A program made the translations under genes and the position numbers. A stretch of DNA of 64,000 nt from Silvimonas terrae (GTDB taxonomy: Bacteria; Pseudomonadota; Gammaproteobacteria; Burkholderiales; Chitinibacteraceae): contig NZ_JACHHN010000007.1 of assembly GCF_014202765.1 (NCBI RefSeq), positions 26,101 to 90,100 of the forward strand, read 5' to 3'. Positions within the stretch are counted from its first letter, which is position 1. Each line of letters starts with the position of its first letter. Positions 9,959 through 18,695 of this stretch are shown one piece after another. Under the pieces are notes generated by a model that searched no databases, was not told the DNA's origin, and saw only the letters and a program-made list of their open reading frames with translations.

Positions 9959-10558
9959 TCAGAACACCGGGTAGATACGCCCGGTTTGCGGTCCTTCGAC
10001 ACTGCGTACATACGCTTGAGCAACCGTATCTGCGGGTTGCGAAACGAAACCCGGAAAGAACGGCCCGTAGGCTTCTTGCGATTCGGTCAGCAGGGTCGGG
10101 CTAACCACATTGATGCGGAATGCTCCCCAGGCATCCACCGCCACCGCACGGGCAAAGCCTTCTACCGCAGCGTTGACCGTCGTCGCGTTGAAACCCTGCG
10201 CAATGGGTTCATCCGCCACAATGCCGCTGGTCAGGGTGATGGAGCCGCCCCGGCGCAGATAATGCTGGCCGATCAGCGCCACATTGACCTGCCCCATCAA
10301 CTTGCTGTCGATGCCTTTGCGGAACTGCTCCGGCGTGGTTTCGCCCAGGGGCCCAAAGTACAACTCGCCACTCGTCACCACAATGGCATCGACCTGCCCT
10401 ACCCGTTCAAACAGCGCGCGCACGCTCTCTGCACTCGTAATATCGACCTGGTCATCCCCTTGGTGATGCCCCACTCGCAACACCTGGTGACGCCCTTCCA
10501 ATGCCGCCACCACCGCTTTGCCGACCGTACCGGTCGCGCCAATCACCACGATTTTCAT
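9959..10558 (-). CDS. Short-chain dehydrogenase/reductase family protein
   Basis: A 199-residue cytoplasmic Rossmann-fold protein with the N-terminal nucleotide motif GATGTVGKAV. The usual SDR catalytic YxxxK is not visible. The equivalent stretch reads NATTVNAAVEGF, as in a known subgroup of short NAD(P)-binding SDR proteins with an atypical active site. The substrate cannot be told from sequence. It is convergent with lpdA and divergent from the aminotransferase, so it is probably monocistronic. Oxidoreductase assignment is by family only. Confidence 0.85.
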   Translation of the reverse strand: MKIVVIGATGTVGKAVVAALEGRHQVLRVGHHQGDDQVDITSAESVRALFERVGQVDAIVVTSGELYFGPLGETTPEQFRKGIDSKLMGQVNVALIGQHYLRRGGSITLTSGIVADEPIAQGFNATTVNAAVEGFARAVAVDAWGAFRINVVSPTLLTESQEAYGPFFPGFVSQPADTVAQAYVRSVEGPQTGRIYPVF

Positions 10559-10743
10559 GCTTTGCTCCTGTCACCGGTAAAGCTTCATTGTGTTCATCAA
10601 TCCACAGCGGATAAACCCGCCATCACTTGCTTCTTTTCCAACTCTGGATTGGCAATGCACAGAAATCAGCCCGCAGCGCGATATAGCACCAATCATTCCA
10701 AAAAACCGGGTTAATATATCCGTTCACTCAAATGGATTTTGCG

Positions 10744-11895
10744 ATGGCGCTTGTTTCCAAACTGCCTGACGTCGGCACCACCATTTTCACCGTGATGAGC
10801 CAGCTTGCCGCTGAACACGGTGCCATCAACCTCTCCCAGGGTTTCCCGGATTTTGCGTGCGCTCCAGAACTGCTGGAAGACGTGCACCAGGCCATGCTGG
10901 CCGGGCACAACCAGTACGCCCCCATGGCGGGCTTGCCGGCGCTGCGTCTGGCACTGGCCAGCAAATTGCAGTTAAGCCGCAACGTTGCGGTCGATCCGGA
11001 CACCGAAATCACCATCACGGCGGGGGCGACGCAAGCGCTGTTCACCGCCATTGCCACCGTATTGCATGCCGGTGACGAAGCACTCATTCTGGACCCGTCT
11101 TACGACAGCTACGCACCCGCCATCCGCGCACAAGGCGCAGTGCCAGTGCGGATCAGTTTGAGCGCGCCCGGTTTCACGGTGGATTGGGATCAAGTGAACG
11201 CCGCCGTTACACCCCGCACCCGGCTGATCATCGTCAATAACCCCAACAATCCAGCCACCAGTGTATTCACGCGGGCGGATCTGGATGCGCTGGCGGCAAT
11301 TGCAGAACGCCATGAGCTATTGGTACTGGCCGACGAAGTTTATGAGCACCTGGTTTACGATGGCATTGCGCATCACAGCGTGCTGACGCACCCCGCCTTG
11401 CGGGCGCGCAGTTTTGCGGTGTATTCCTTTGGCAAGACCTTTCACGCCACGGGCTGGAAAGTGGGCTACTGCGTGGCTCCGCCGGCGTTGATGGCAGAGT
11501 TCAGAAAGCTGCACCAGTTCCTGGTGTTTTCTGTCCACACGCCCACCCAGCACGCGCTGGCGCAGTATCTGGCTCAGCCCACCCATTGGCAGCAGTTACC
11601 CGCGTTTTATCAAGCCAAACGGGATCTGCTGGCCGCTGGCTTGCAGCGGGCCGGGTTTACACTCAAGCCCAGCCAGAGCACGTATTTCCAGTTAGCTGAT
11701 TACAGCCAGATCAGGCCGGATTTGTCAGAGGCGGAGTTTGCGCGCTGGCTGACCGTGACGCACGGGGTCGCCAGTATTCCGGTATCGGCGTTTTACGCGG
11801 ATGGACGCGATCACAAGCTGGTACGGTTTTGCTTTGCCAAACAGGAAAGCACACTGGATGCCGCCTTGACGCGGCTCTCTGCACTGGCTGCTTAG
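10744..11895 (+). CDS. PLP-dependent aminotransferase, class I (methionine aminotransferase-like)
   Basis: Fold-type I aminotransferase of about 383 residues. It has the N-terminal NLSQGFPDF, the cofactor-binding GATQALF, NNPNNPATSVF, and the Schiff-base lysine in SFGKTFHATGWKVGY. These match the YbdL / kynurenine aminotransferase group, which acts on methionine and aromatic amino acids. I prefer the ATG at 10744, which has GGA at a suitable distance, over the in-frame ATG at 10732, which has no ribosome site. The 3' end overlaps the convergent ygjV-like gene by four bases. Confidence 0.88.
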   Translation: MALVSKLPDVGTTIFTVMSQLAAEHGAINLSQGFPDFACAPELLEDVHQAMLAGHNQYAPMAGLPALRLALASKLQLSRNVAVDPDTEITITAGATQALFTAIATVLHAGDEALILDPSYDSYAPAIRAQGAVPVRISLSAPGFTVDWDQVNAAVTPRTRLIIVNNPNNPATSVFTRADLDALAAIAERHELLVLADEVYEHLVYDGIAHHSVLTHPALRARSFAVYSFGKTFHATGWKVGYCVAPPALMAEFRKLHQFLVFSVHTPTQHALAQYLAQPTHWQQLPAFYQAKRDLLAAGLQRAGFTLKPSQSTYFQLADYSQIRPDLSEAEFARWLTVTHGVASIPVSAFYADGRDHKLVRFCFAKQESTLDAALTRLSALAA

Positions 11896-12443
11896 GCCGA
11901 CTCGGCCACCACAGCCGGCGTGGCCCGGCGTGCCGCAAACAAGCGGTAGATGGTGATGAGGTTGAGTGTGGCGGATGTGGTTTCCAGCATGACGCCGCCA
12001 ATCGAGCCAGACAAAAATGCGTTGCCCAGCCACAGCAAGGTGCTGCACAAGATCAACAGGCGCATGGGGATGCCCTTGAACAGGAACACCGCCACGGTGC
12101 CCAGGGTGCCTCCCAGAATGGGCACGATGCTGTACCAGCCGCTGGCCACGTACAAGCCAAGGCCGATATTGAGCGCCACGAACACGGCCGCCAGCCAGGG
12201 CGACTGACTGCGCATGGAGGTGAGCATGCGCACGCTGGAGATACCGGCGCTGGTCATGGCTGCCGGGTTACCCAAAAGGGCAAAGTGGATGGCGTAGGTA
12301 GCGGACTGCAACGTCATTAACAGCTTGAAGCGTTGATCTTTTTTTTGCAGAAAACCCGCAATGGAAAAAGCGAAAACCAGATAACCCAGGCACTGCGCCA
12401 GCGAAAACACAGCCAAAACCGCTACTCCAGCCAAAAGGCCCAC
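11892..12443 (-). CDS. YgjV-family inner membrane protein
   Basis: A 183-residue hydrophobic protein with about six predicted transmembrane helices. The pattern of QKKDQRFKLLMTLQS and ALLGN followed by repeated hydrophobic segments resembles E. coli YgjV, a conserved inner membrane protein of unknown role. It begins with GTG. The 92-base gap upstream includes an AT-rich patch (about 12515-12535) in an otherwise GC-rich region, probably its promoter. No functional partner is evident, although it lies next to the copper genes on the same strand. Confidence 0.75.
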   Translation of the reverse strand: MGLLAGVAVLAVFSLAQCLGYLVFAFSIAGFLQKKDQRFKLLMTLQSATYAIHFALLGNPAAMTSAGISSVRMLTSMRSQSPWLAAVFVALNIGLGLYVASGWYSIVPILGGTLGTVAVFLFKGIPMRLLILCSTLLWLGNAFLSGSIGGVMLETTSATLNLITIYRLFAARRATPAVVAESA

Positions 12444-12535
12444 CAGGACGCGGACCAGACAAAAGAAAGCATCCTACCCGTTTGTGCCCGCTTCGTGGCG
12501 CCCCCCGCCGGGCGGCATGATATATATTATTATTT

Positions 12536-12844
12536 TCAACGCCTTACCGGCGGCTGATTGCAGCAGGCGCCGGCTTTGGCTTGCAAGGTATCGGCCAGAT
12601 TGCGGTCCAGATTATTGCGCCACGCTGCGCGCAGGCGCCCAAACCACCCACTCTGACTTTGCCCGGCCAGCGCAAGCAACGCGCCATACTGCACGGCGCG
12701 CACGTCATAGGTCACGGCGGCGCGTTGGCCTGTGACCGTCACAGCGCTGACACCCGGCACGCTGCGCAAGACGGTCAGTTGCGCCTCTGCTGCAGGCTCC
12801 ACCAAAGGTACGCTACGGGTCACTTGCCAGAGCGGTTGATCCAT
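12536..12844 (-). CDS. Small HMA-like protein at the end of the copper operon
   Basis: A 102-residue cytoplasmic protein. Residues 8-60 have the spacing of a heavy-metal-associated fold (hydrophobic strand, helix, VPGVSAVTVTGQRAAVTYD), but the metal-binding CxxC is absent. The C-terminus is instead basic and carries CC within KAGACCNQ. It has a good ribosome site (GAGGAA) and follows csoR by 10 bases, so it is the last gene of copA-copZ-csoR. It may be a degenerate copper chaperone or a protein-protein adaptor; both are inference. I do not recognise a named family. Confidence 0.7.
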   Translation of the reverse strand: MDQPLWQVTRSVPLVEPAAEAQLTVLRSVPGVSAVTVTGQRAAVTYDVRAVQYGALLALAGQSQSGWFGRLRAAWRNNLDRNLADTLQAKAGACCNQPPVRR

Positions 12845-12854
12845 TGGCGCTTCC

Positions 12855-13178
12855 TCAACTTTTCAATTTGCGAACAACATCCATCAGCTCGGCAATGGCG
12901 TCTTCACCGTTGCCGGCGCCAATGGCTTTGGCAACGCAGCCGTTGGCATGATTTTCCAGCAACTGCATCGCCACCCCATCCAGCGCGGCGCGGATCGCGC
13001 CCAACTGCGTCAGGATATCTACACAGTAACGGTCTTCATCGACCATGCGGGCAATCCCGCGGACCTGCCCTTCAATACGGTTAAGCCGGCTGACAAGGCG
13101 CTTTTTATCCGGCTGCACGGCGGACTTGTCACCCGGCACGTTATGACAATGTGGCGCGTGCGGGTCAGACGACGTCAT
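12855..13178 (-). CDS. csoR: CsoR/RcnR-family metal-sensing repressor
   Basis: An all-helical repressor that leaves DNA when it binds Cu(I). The core RLNRIEGQVRGIARMVDEDRYCVDIL is typical of the family. The predicted copper ligands are the Cys in YCVDIL and the His and Cys in LENHANGC, the C-H-C pattern of CsoR. The N-terminus adds a His/Cys-rich stretch (PHAPHCHN). I chose ATG 13178, which has GAGGA upstream; an alternative lies at 13193. It overlaps the end of copZ, indicating translational coupling. It probably binds the operator next to copA. Confidence 0.88.
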   Translation of the reverse strand: MTSSDPHAPHCHNVPGDKSAVQPDKKRLVSRLNRIEGQVRGIARMVDEDRYCVDILTQLGAIRAALDGVAMQLLENHANGCVAKAIGAGNGEDAIAELMDVVRKLKS

Positions 13179-13371
13179 AGCCCGCGTCCTCAACGGCAGC
13201 CTTGAAGGCCTCCGGACCAGTCAGGGCCGGATCAAACTCGACCAAAGCGCTGGCCGCATCCAGGTTCACTGCCGCACTTTGCACGCCGTTAATATTCTTG
13301 AGCACCCGGCTGACCGTGCTGGCGCAGCCGGAGCAGCTCATTCCGTTAATGTTGAGTGTTGCGGTTTGCAT
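13165..13371 (-). CDS. copZ: Copper chaperone CopZ
   Basis: A 68-residue single HMA domain with the Cu(I)-binding motif [11 protein letters not shown] (residues 9-19) and the usual beta-alpha-beta-beta-alpha-beta pattern. It delivers Cu(I) to CopA and to CsoR in the cytoplasm. It overlaps the 3' end of copA by 26 bases and the start of csoR by about 14, so copA, copZ and csoR are translated from one message. Confidence 0.93.
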   Translation of the reverse strand: MQTATLNINGMSCSGCASTVSRVLKNINGVQSAAVNLDAASALVEFDPALTGPEAFKAAVEDAGYDVV

Positions 13372-15730
13372 GATCCAGATTCCTTGAAGGTTGAGAAGAA
13401 CGGGGTGGCTGCCAGCGCCGCAACATCAGCGCATTGGTGACCACCGAGACCGAACTGAGCGCCATGGCCGCGCCCGCAATGGCCGGGTTCAACAGGCCAA
13501 ACATGGCCAGCGGAATACCCAGCGTGTTGTAGATAAACGCAAAGAAGAGGTTCTGCCGGATCTTGCGCAAGGTTGCGCGGGCGAGTGCCACCGCCTGCGC
13601 CACGGCCATCAGGTCATTGCGCATCAGCGTCACGTCTGCCGCTTCAATCGCCACGTTGCTACCCGCGCCCATGGCAAAACTGACCTCGGCCAGCGCCAGT
13701 GCCGGGGCATCGTTGACACCGTCCCCCACCATGGCGACATGTTTGCCACTGGCACCAAGGCTACGGATCAGCTCGGCCTTGCCGGCCGGCAACACCCCGG
13801 CATGGACAGTCTTGATGCCCGTCACCTGCGCCACCCACTGCGCGGTGCTCTGGTTGTCACCGGTCAACATGATGACGTCGATACCCTGGGCTTGTAATGC
13901 AGCCACAGCAGCCCTGGAGGTCGGCCGTACCGTATCAGCCAGTGCAATCACACCAAGCAACTGTTGATCCCGACCGATCCCGACCATGGTTTCATCTTGC
14001 CGTACAGGGGGGAGGGTTGCATCACTCTCCCCCACCCAATCCATGCGGCCCACCCGCAAGGTCGTGCCATCTGGCAATGTCCCGGTTACCCCCTGCCCGG
14101 CGGTGACGGCAAAACCGGTGATGTCGAGCAAGGGCAACTTGCGCTGCACGGCTTCATCCAGCAGCGCCCTGGCCAACGGGTGTTCGCTACCGGCCTCCAG
14201 GCTGGCCGCCCACTGCAACAAGGTGGTTTCATTCATGCCAGCCGCCAGCACCCGTACCGCACGCACGCCCGGTTTGCCTTCAGTCAGCGTGCCGGTCTTG
14301 TCGAGCACCAGGGTATCCAGATGCGCGGCATGTTCCAGCGCGGCGGCATTGCGGAACAGCAAGCCCAGATGCGCACCGCGTCCCACCCCCACCATCACGG
14401 CGGAGGGCGTAGCCAGACCCAGCGCGCACGGGCAGGCAATCACCAGTACGGCCACGGCGTTGAGCATGGCGGGCGTGAACCCGGCCAGCCACCAGGTCAG
14501 CAGAAATGTGCCCAGCGCCATCAACAGCACCACCGGCACAAACACGGCGGCGATCTGATCGGCCAGACGCTGGATTGGCGCTTTGGAGCCCTGTGCGGCC
14601 GCCACCAGACGGACAATCTCTGCCAGTTGCGTTTGCTGGCCAACGCCAGTGGCGCGAATACGCAGCATACCGTCATGGTTACGCGTGGCCGCAAAGACCT
14701 GGGCACCGGCTGATTTGGGTACGGGTATGCTTTCGCCCGTCAGCATGCTTTCGTCTACCTCGGCCTGGCCGCTGATGACTTCGCCATCCACCGGGATGGC
14801 GTCGCCATGGCGCACAATGACAATCTCACCGGCCTCCAGTTGATCGACTGGCACCTCCAGCACCATGCCGCCACGTTCCACCCGGGCGTCACGCGGCTGC
14901 AATTGCATGAGTTCACCCATGGCTTGCGAGGCCTTGTGTTTGGCGCGGGCTTCCAGCCATTTGCCCAGGCACACCAGCGTAATCACCACCGCGCTGGCTT
15001 CAAAATAGACCGGCAAATCAGCGTGGCCTTGTACCACCACCACGCTGCTGAACAACCAGGCCACGGTGGTCCCCAGGGCCACCAGCACATCCATATTGGC
15101 GCCGCCGCCTTTGACGGTATGCCAGGCGCTGCGATAAAAGCGCCAGCCAAAACCCGCCTGCACCAGGGTGGCAAGCAGCATTTGCCATCCGCGCGGCACC
15201 ATCAATGCGTGCCAGCCGGCCGTCATGGCCAGCATCTCCCACAACAAGGGCGCGGTGAGCAACGTCGGGGCCAGCCATTGCCAGACCGTTGCGCCCTGGT
15301 GTGGCGCAGTTTGTGCGGCGTCGGGTTTGATTTCATGGGCGTCATAGCCCGCCTTGCGCACGGCCTGAATCAGAACATCGGTGGCGTTCAGCCCGGCAGG
15401 TTGTTCGATCAGGGCGGTTTCAGTGGCAAAGTTGACGGTGGCCGTCACGCCAGGCAGACGGTTCAGCACTTTTTCAATGCGTGCGGCGCAAGCAGCGCAA
15501 GTCATCCCCTCCAGCATCAACTGCGTTCGGGCTGGCTTGATGTCGTAACCCGCCTTGCGAATAGCCGCAATCACCGCAGGCACGGTTTGGCCATCCGCGA
15601 CAGAGACGCGCGCGGTTTCCGTAGCCAGATTAACCTCGGCACTCACGCCATCCAGCCGGCCCAATACCTTTTCGATACGGCCAGCGCAGGCAGCACACGT
15701 CATGCCACTGATGGGAAGTGATACGTCCAT
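13346..15730 (-). CDS. copA: Copper-exporting P1B-type ATPase
   Basis: Pumps Cu(I) from cytoplasm to periplasm. The 794 residues hold two N-terminal HMA domains (GMTCAAC at 9-15 and 75-81), eight predicted membrane helices, the transport site CPC at 433-435, the phosphorylated Asp in DKTGTLTEG (D477), the nucleotide-domain SEHP motif, and [10 protein letters not shown] near the C-terminus. It is the first gene of the leftward operon copA-copZ-csoR. A CsoR-type palindrome lies 18 bases upstream of the ATG. Confidence 0.97.
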   Translation of the reverse strand: MDVSLPISGMTCAACAGRIEKVLGRLDGVSAEVNLATETARVSVADGQTVPAVIAAIRKAGYDIKPARTQLMLEGMTCAACAARIEKVLNRLPGVTATVNFATETALIEQPAGLNATDVLIQAVRKAGYDAHEIKPDAAQTAPHQGATVWQWLAPTLLTAPLLWEMLAMTAGWHALMVPRGWQMLLATLVQAGFGWRFYRSAWHTVKGGGANMDVLVALGTTVAWLFSSVVVVQGHADLPVYFEASAVVITLVCLGKWLEARAKHKASQAMGELMQLQPRDARVERGGMVLEVPVDQLEAGEIVIVRHGDAIPVDGEVISGQAEVDESMLTGESIPVPKSAGAQVFAATRNHDGMLRIRATGVGQQTQLAEIVRLVAAAQGSKAPIQRLADQIAAVFVPVVLLMALGTFLLTWWLAGFTPAMLNAVAVLVIACPCALGLATPSAVMVGVGRGAHLGLLFRNAAALEHAAHLDTLVLDKTGTLTEGKPGVRAVRVLAAGMNETTLLQWAASLEAGSEHPLARALLDEAVQRKLPLLDITGFAVTAGQGVTGTLPDGTTLRVGRMDWVGESDATLPPVRQDETMVGIGRDQQLLGVIALADTVRPTSRAAVAALQAQGIDVIMLTGDNQSTAQWVAQVTGIKTVHAGVLPAGKAELIRSLGASGKHVAMVGDGVNDAPALALAEVSFAMGAGSNVAIEAADVTLMRNDLMAVAQAVALARATLRKIRQNLFFAFIYNTLGIPLAMFGLLNPAIAGAAMALSSVSVVTNALMLRRWQPPRSSQPSRNLDHANRNTQH

Positions 15731-15747
15731 GAACCGGCCCTCGCCAA

Positions 15748-15764
15748 ATACCTATAGGGGGTAT
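15748..15764. promoter_or_regulatory. Candidate CsoR operator upstream of copA
   Basis: The palindrome ATACCTATAGGGGGTAT has perfect ATACC/GGTAT arms around seven bases and a central G-rich tract, as in known CsoR operators. It sits just before copA and in the divergent gap shared with the secreted peptide gene, so it could control both directions. Confidence 0.75.
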
Positions 15765-15875
15765 CCTATGCCCCGGCGGGGTCTCTGTAAACCCGAGTGG
15801 CAAGATTTCACACCCGCTTTACCGATACGGGTGCGGGGTATACAGTGGCCCGCATCTCACCTGGGTGTATGCACG

Positions 15876-16214
15876 ATGTGGCGCATGCTGTTTCTGACCT
15901 TTTGCCTGCTGATATCCGGCATTGCACCGGCACAGACACCCATTGCGTCGGCCCACCCGGTCAACGTGGTTCAGGCGACAGACACCTGCACGCATTGCCA
16001 CGAGGCAGCGCCAGCACCCAAAGCCGTTCACCACGCGACCGCCAGTCCGTGCTGCGACAACACTTTTTGCAGCATGACGCCGGCCGCGTTGCTCAGTGCA
16101 GCGCTGGCCTCTCCCCCGCTTTCCGGTAAGGCGATCCGCCACCCGGTCGCCATGGTGGTCCAGATCAACTGGCTGGCCGCACCACCGTTACCCCCTCCTC
16201 GTCCTCTTGCCTGA
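15876..16214 (+). CDS. Small secreted Cys/His-rich protein of the copper island
   Basis: A 112-residue protein with a clear signal peptide (MWRMLFLTFCLLISGIAPAQ). The mature part has a CTHCHE motif, KAVHHATASPCC and FCSM, all possible metal ligands, and ends in a proline-rich tail. I chose ATG 15876 because the upstream in-frame sequence lacks coding character and the signal peptide begins here. It is divergent from copA across the CsoR-type operator and upstream of the DUF411 protein and the multicopper oxidase. A periplasmic copper-binding or oxidase-accessory role is inferred; it resembles CopL-like or DUF2946-like peptides only in general character. Confidence 0.65.
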   Translation: MWRMLFLTFCLLISGIAPAQTPIASAHPVNVVQATDTCTHCHEAAPAPKAVHHATASPCCDNTFCSMTPAALLSAALASPPLSGKAIRHPVAMVVQINWLAAPPLPPPRPLA

Positions 16215-16321
16215 ATCCGCAATCTCTCTATCCGTTATGTTCGATTGATTTGCCATGCATGCCACGCATGCACAGGTTCGGTTTGCCGGCTGCGTCTTAC
16301 AGTCGGCAACAAGGAGTCATC

Positions 16322-16756
16322 ATGCTGTTCAAAACCCGTATTCTGGCGCTGGCCTTGTTCGGCGCTGCCACACTGGCCCAGGCCGGCACCGCCGTCACCC
16401 TCTATAAAAATGCCGGGTGCAGTTGTTGCGAAGCCTATATTGCCTATCTGAAAACCGCAGGCTTTACCGTGAAGGCAGAAGATGCCGCCGATATGGGCGC
16501 GGTTCGCCAGCGTTACGGCTCGGCCAAGGCAGCCAGTTGCCACACCATGCGGATCGGCGGCTATACCGTAGAGGGTCATGTACCGGTGGCGGCCATCAAC
16601 AAGCTGTTGAAGGACAAGCCTGCGATCACCGGGATCAGCGTGCCCGGCATGCCCATGAACTCTCCGGGCATGGGCGAGGAAAAACCGGGCACCTTGCCGG
16701 TGTATGCGCTGAAAACAGCCAACAGCAATCCGGACACCGAGTTTGGTCGCTTCTAA
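16322..16756 (+). CDS. DUF411 metal-binding periplasmic protein
   Basis: A 144-residue exported protein with a signal peptide (cleavage near TLAQAG). The DUF411 signature is present: LYKNAGCSCCEAYIAYLK, then SCHTMRIGGYTVEGHVP and the proline/methionine-rich tail GMPMNSPGMG. DUF411 proteins accompany copper and metal resistance genes; the CSCC and Met motifs suggest periplasmic copper binding. The start was placed at ATG 16322, which has AAGGAG upstream, not at the longer open frame from 16250. It lies between the secreted Cys/His peptide and the oxidase. Confidence 0.88.
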   Translation: MLFKTRILALALFGAATLAQAGTAVTLYKNAGCSCCEAYIAYLKTAGFTVKAEDAADMGAVRQRYGSAKAASCHTMRIGGYTVEGHVPVAAINKLLKDKPAITGISVPGMPMNSPGMGEEKPGTLPVYALKTANSNPDTEFGRF

Positions 16757-16796
16757 CCGGCCCCTGGCCAGTTCATCTTGATCTTGAACCATCATC

Positions 16797-16820
16797 GGGG
16801 CGGATCTGCATCCGCCCCGT
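16797..16820 (+). terminator. Hairpin between DUF411 gene and multicopper oxidase
   Basis: Stem GGGGCGGAT / ATCCGCCCC with a short CTGC-type loop. It has no T run and is followed at once by the GGAG ribosome site of the next gene, so it is probably an attenuating or stabilising hairpin within an operon rather than a full terminator. Confidence 0.45.
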
Positions 16821-16832
16821 CGGAGTAAAAGA

Positions 16833-18293
16833 ATGGATCGTCGAAGCTTTTTGCGGTTTGGCGGGATGGCCGTCAGCACGCTGGCGCTGGCCCCCCGCAC
16901 CTGGGCGGAAGACATGCACGCCATGCACATGGCCCCGGCAGACAATACGGCCTTGCTGCCTGTCGCGGACTTCCCCGCAGGCCGTGCCCTGCCGGCTTTG
17001 CAAAAACTGAAAAACCAGGCCAATCCCGCCGGCCAGTTTCAGGCCACCCTCACCGCTGCTGCACGCACCGTGCAGTTCAAACCGGGTCTGGATACCGTGG
17101 TCTGGGCTTATAACGGCCAGAACCCTGGCCCATTGATTGAGGTGTATGAAGGGGATGTGCTGGAAATCCGCCTCATCAACCAGTTAACCCAGCCCACCAC
17201 CATTCATTGGCATGGCCTGCCGGTGCCCCCCGCGCAAGACGGCAATCCGGGCGATGAAGTCGCGCCAGGCACCGAACGCATCTATCGCTTTAGCCTGCCA
17301 GCAGGTTCAGCCGGCACCTACTGGTATCACCCGCACCCGCATGGACACACGGCGGAACAAGCGTATATGGGCCTGGCGGGCCCGCTGATTGTGCGTTCGC
17401 GGCGCGATCCGCTGATGGGCATGCCCGAACAGCACCTGGTGTTGTCCGACCTCAAGCTGGGTGCGGATGGCCGTATTGCCGGCAATAGCGATATGGACTG
17501 GATGAACGGGCGCGAAGGCCAGTTTGTGCTGGTCAATGGTGTATTGCAGCCCACCATCACCGCCAACGGCATGCAGCGCTGGCGCTTGTGGAATATGTGC
17601 AATGCGCGTTACCTCAATCTTTCTTTGGGGGAACAGCCGTTCCGGCTGGTGGGCACGGATGGCGGTCTGCTGGAGCATGCGCGTACCGTCACCCAGTTGT
17701 TACTGGCCCCAGGAGAGCGCGCCGAGATCGTCGTCATGGGCAATGGCGAAATCGCCTTGCAGGCCCTGGCTTATGATCGGGGCATGATGGGCGATGTACC
17801 CGCACCGCAAACGCTGACGCTGGCCAGGGTGGCACTCAGTGGCGGCGCCACCATGCCCATGCCCTCACACCTGCGGCAGATCACGCCACTCACGCCCGGT
17901 GGTGTGCAGAAACGGGTGGTGTTCAGCGAACAGATGAGCATGGCTGGCGGCGTACATAGCATGACCCCGCTGATCAATGGCAAGAGCTACGACATGAACC
18001 GTGTGGACCTGATCAGCCAGCGTGGCGCAGTGGAGGCGTGGTCGCTGGTCAATGATTCGGACATGGACCACCCCTTCCATCTGCACGGCACCCAGTTCCA
18101 GGTGGTCAGCCGCACCCACAATGGTCAGACCGTACCGGAGCCCTTCCTGGCCTGGCGCGATACCGTCAACCTGCGCCCCAATGAAACGGTATTGATTCAT
18201 GTCGTACAACCGCAAGCCGGTGCGCGTATGTTCCACTGCCATATTCTGGAGCACGAAGACCGGGGGATGATGGGGATATTGAATGTGGTGTGA
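16833..18293 (+). CDS. Multicopper oxidase (cuprous oxidase type)
   Basis: A 486-residue periplasmic oxidase, probably oxidising Cu(I) to Cu(II). The N-terminus MDRRSFLRFGG is a twin-arginine-type signal with RR. Copper ligands are visible in HWHG (125-128), WYHPHPHGH (164-172), a C-terminal HPFHLHG and HCHILEHEDRGMMG, which together form the type 1, 2 and 3 sites. It lacks the long Met-rich insert of CueO. The gene ends in GTGGTGTGA, and its stop codon is part of the first unit of a 7-bp tandem repeat. Confidence 0.93.
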   Translation: MDRRSFLRFGGMAVSTLALAPRTWAEDMHAMHMAPADNTALLPVADFPAGRALPALQKLKNQANPAGQFQATLTAAARTVQFKPGLDTVVWAYNGQNPGPLIEVYEGDVLEIRLINQLTQPTTIHWHGLPVPPAQDGNPGDEVAPGTERIYRFSLPAGSAGTYWYHPHPHGHTAEQAYMGLAGPLIVRSRRDPLMGMPEQHLVLSDLKLGADGRIAGNSDMDWMNGREGQFVLVNGVLQPTITANGMQRWRLWNMCNARYLNLSLGEQPFRLVGTDGGLLEHARTVTQLLLAPGERAEIVVMGNGEIALQALAYDRGMMGDVPAPQTLTLARVALSGGATMPMPSHLRQITPLTPGGVQKRVVFSEQMSMAGGVHSMTPLINGKSYDMNRVDLISQRGAVEAWSLVNDSDMDHPFHLHGTQFQVVSRTHNGQTVPEPFLAWRDTVNLRPNETVLIHVVQPQAGARMFHCHILEHEDRGMMGILNVV

Positions 18294-18636
18294 GGTGTGA
18301 GGTGTGAGGTGTGAGGTGTGAGGTGTGAGGTGTGAGGTGTGAGGTGTGAGGTGTGAGGTGTGCAGAGTGTAAGTCCGGGTTTGCCGGTTGCAACCTCCTT
18401 TTCACGCACACCACCACTTCGTCATTCCTGCGAACGCAGGAATCCAGGTGTGAACACTTGTGCCGCAGGCACTGACCATGGTTTGCCAGGCAAGGCCCGC
18501 CTTTGGCGGGCGGACTGGATTCCTGCTTTCGCAGGAATGACGAGTCCGGGGGTATGCATCCTTCCCCCTCCTCACTCCTCACTCCTCACTCCTCACTCCT
18601 CACTCCTCACTCCTCACTCCTCACTCCTCACTCCTC
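18288..18636. repeat. Composite repeat: 7-bp tandem arms around a MITE-like core
   Basis: The left arm (18288-18361) is about ten and a half copies of GTGTGAG. The right arm (18568-18636) is about ten copies of CTCCTCA. Between them lies a core whose inner part (18420-18542) has 28-base terminal inverted repeats (18420-18447 and 18515-18542) with one mismatch. Each terminal repeat is itself a dRS3-like palindrome, ATTCCTGCG-AA-CGCAGGAAT and ATTCCTGC-TTTC-GCAGGAAT. A further GCCCGCC-TTT-GGCGGGC hairpin lies inside. A second, diverged copy is at 53852. Confidence 0.9.
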
Positions 18637-18695
18637 CCCCTCATTACCGCACAATGCTAAACTTGCCGCATTTGCCCATCAGCGAGTCGTAACCC

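Noticed and set aside
12475..12535. AT-rich patch as a possible att site or transfer boundary
   Set aside because: Only about 20 bases are AT-rich and no tRNA, integrase or direct repeat is nearby. A promoter is the simpler explanation.
15555..15875. Longer N-terminus for the secreted Cys/His peptide
   Set aside because: It would overlap copA and the CsoR operator. The signal peptide begins at ATG 15876.
18166..18692. Short open frames translated through the 7-bp repeats (HTSHLTP and SSLLTPH patterns)
   Set aside because: A 7-base repeat read in all frames gives repetitive peptides. No start signals or conservation, and the region is explained as a repeat.
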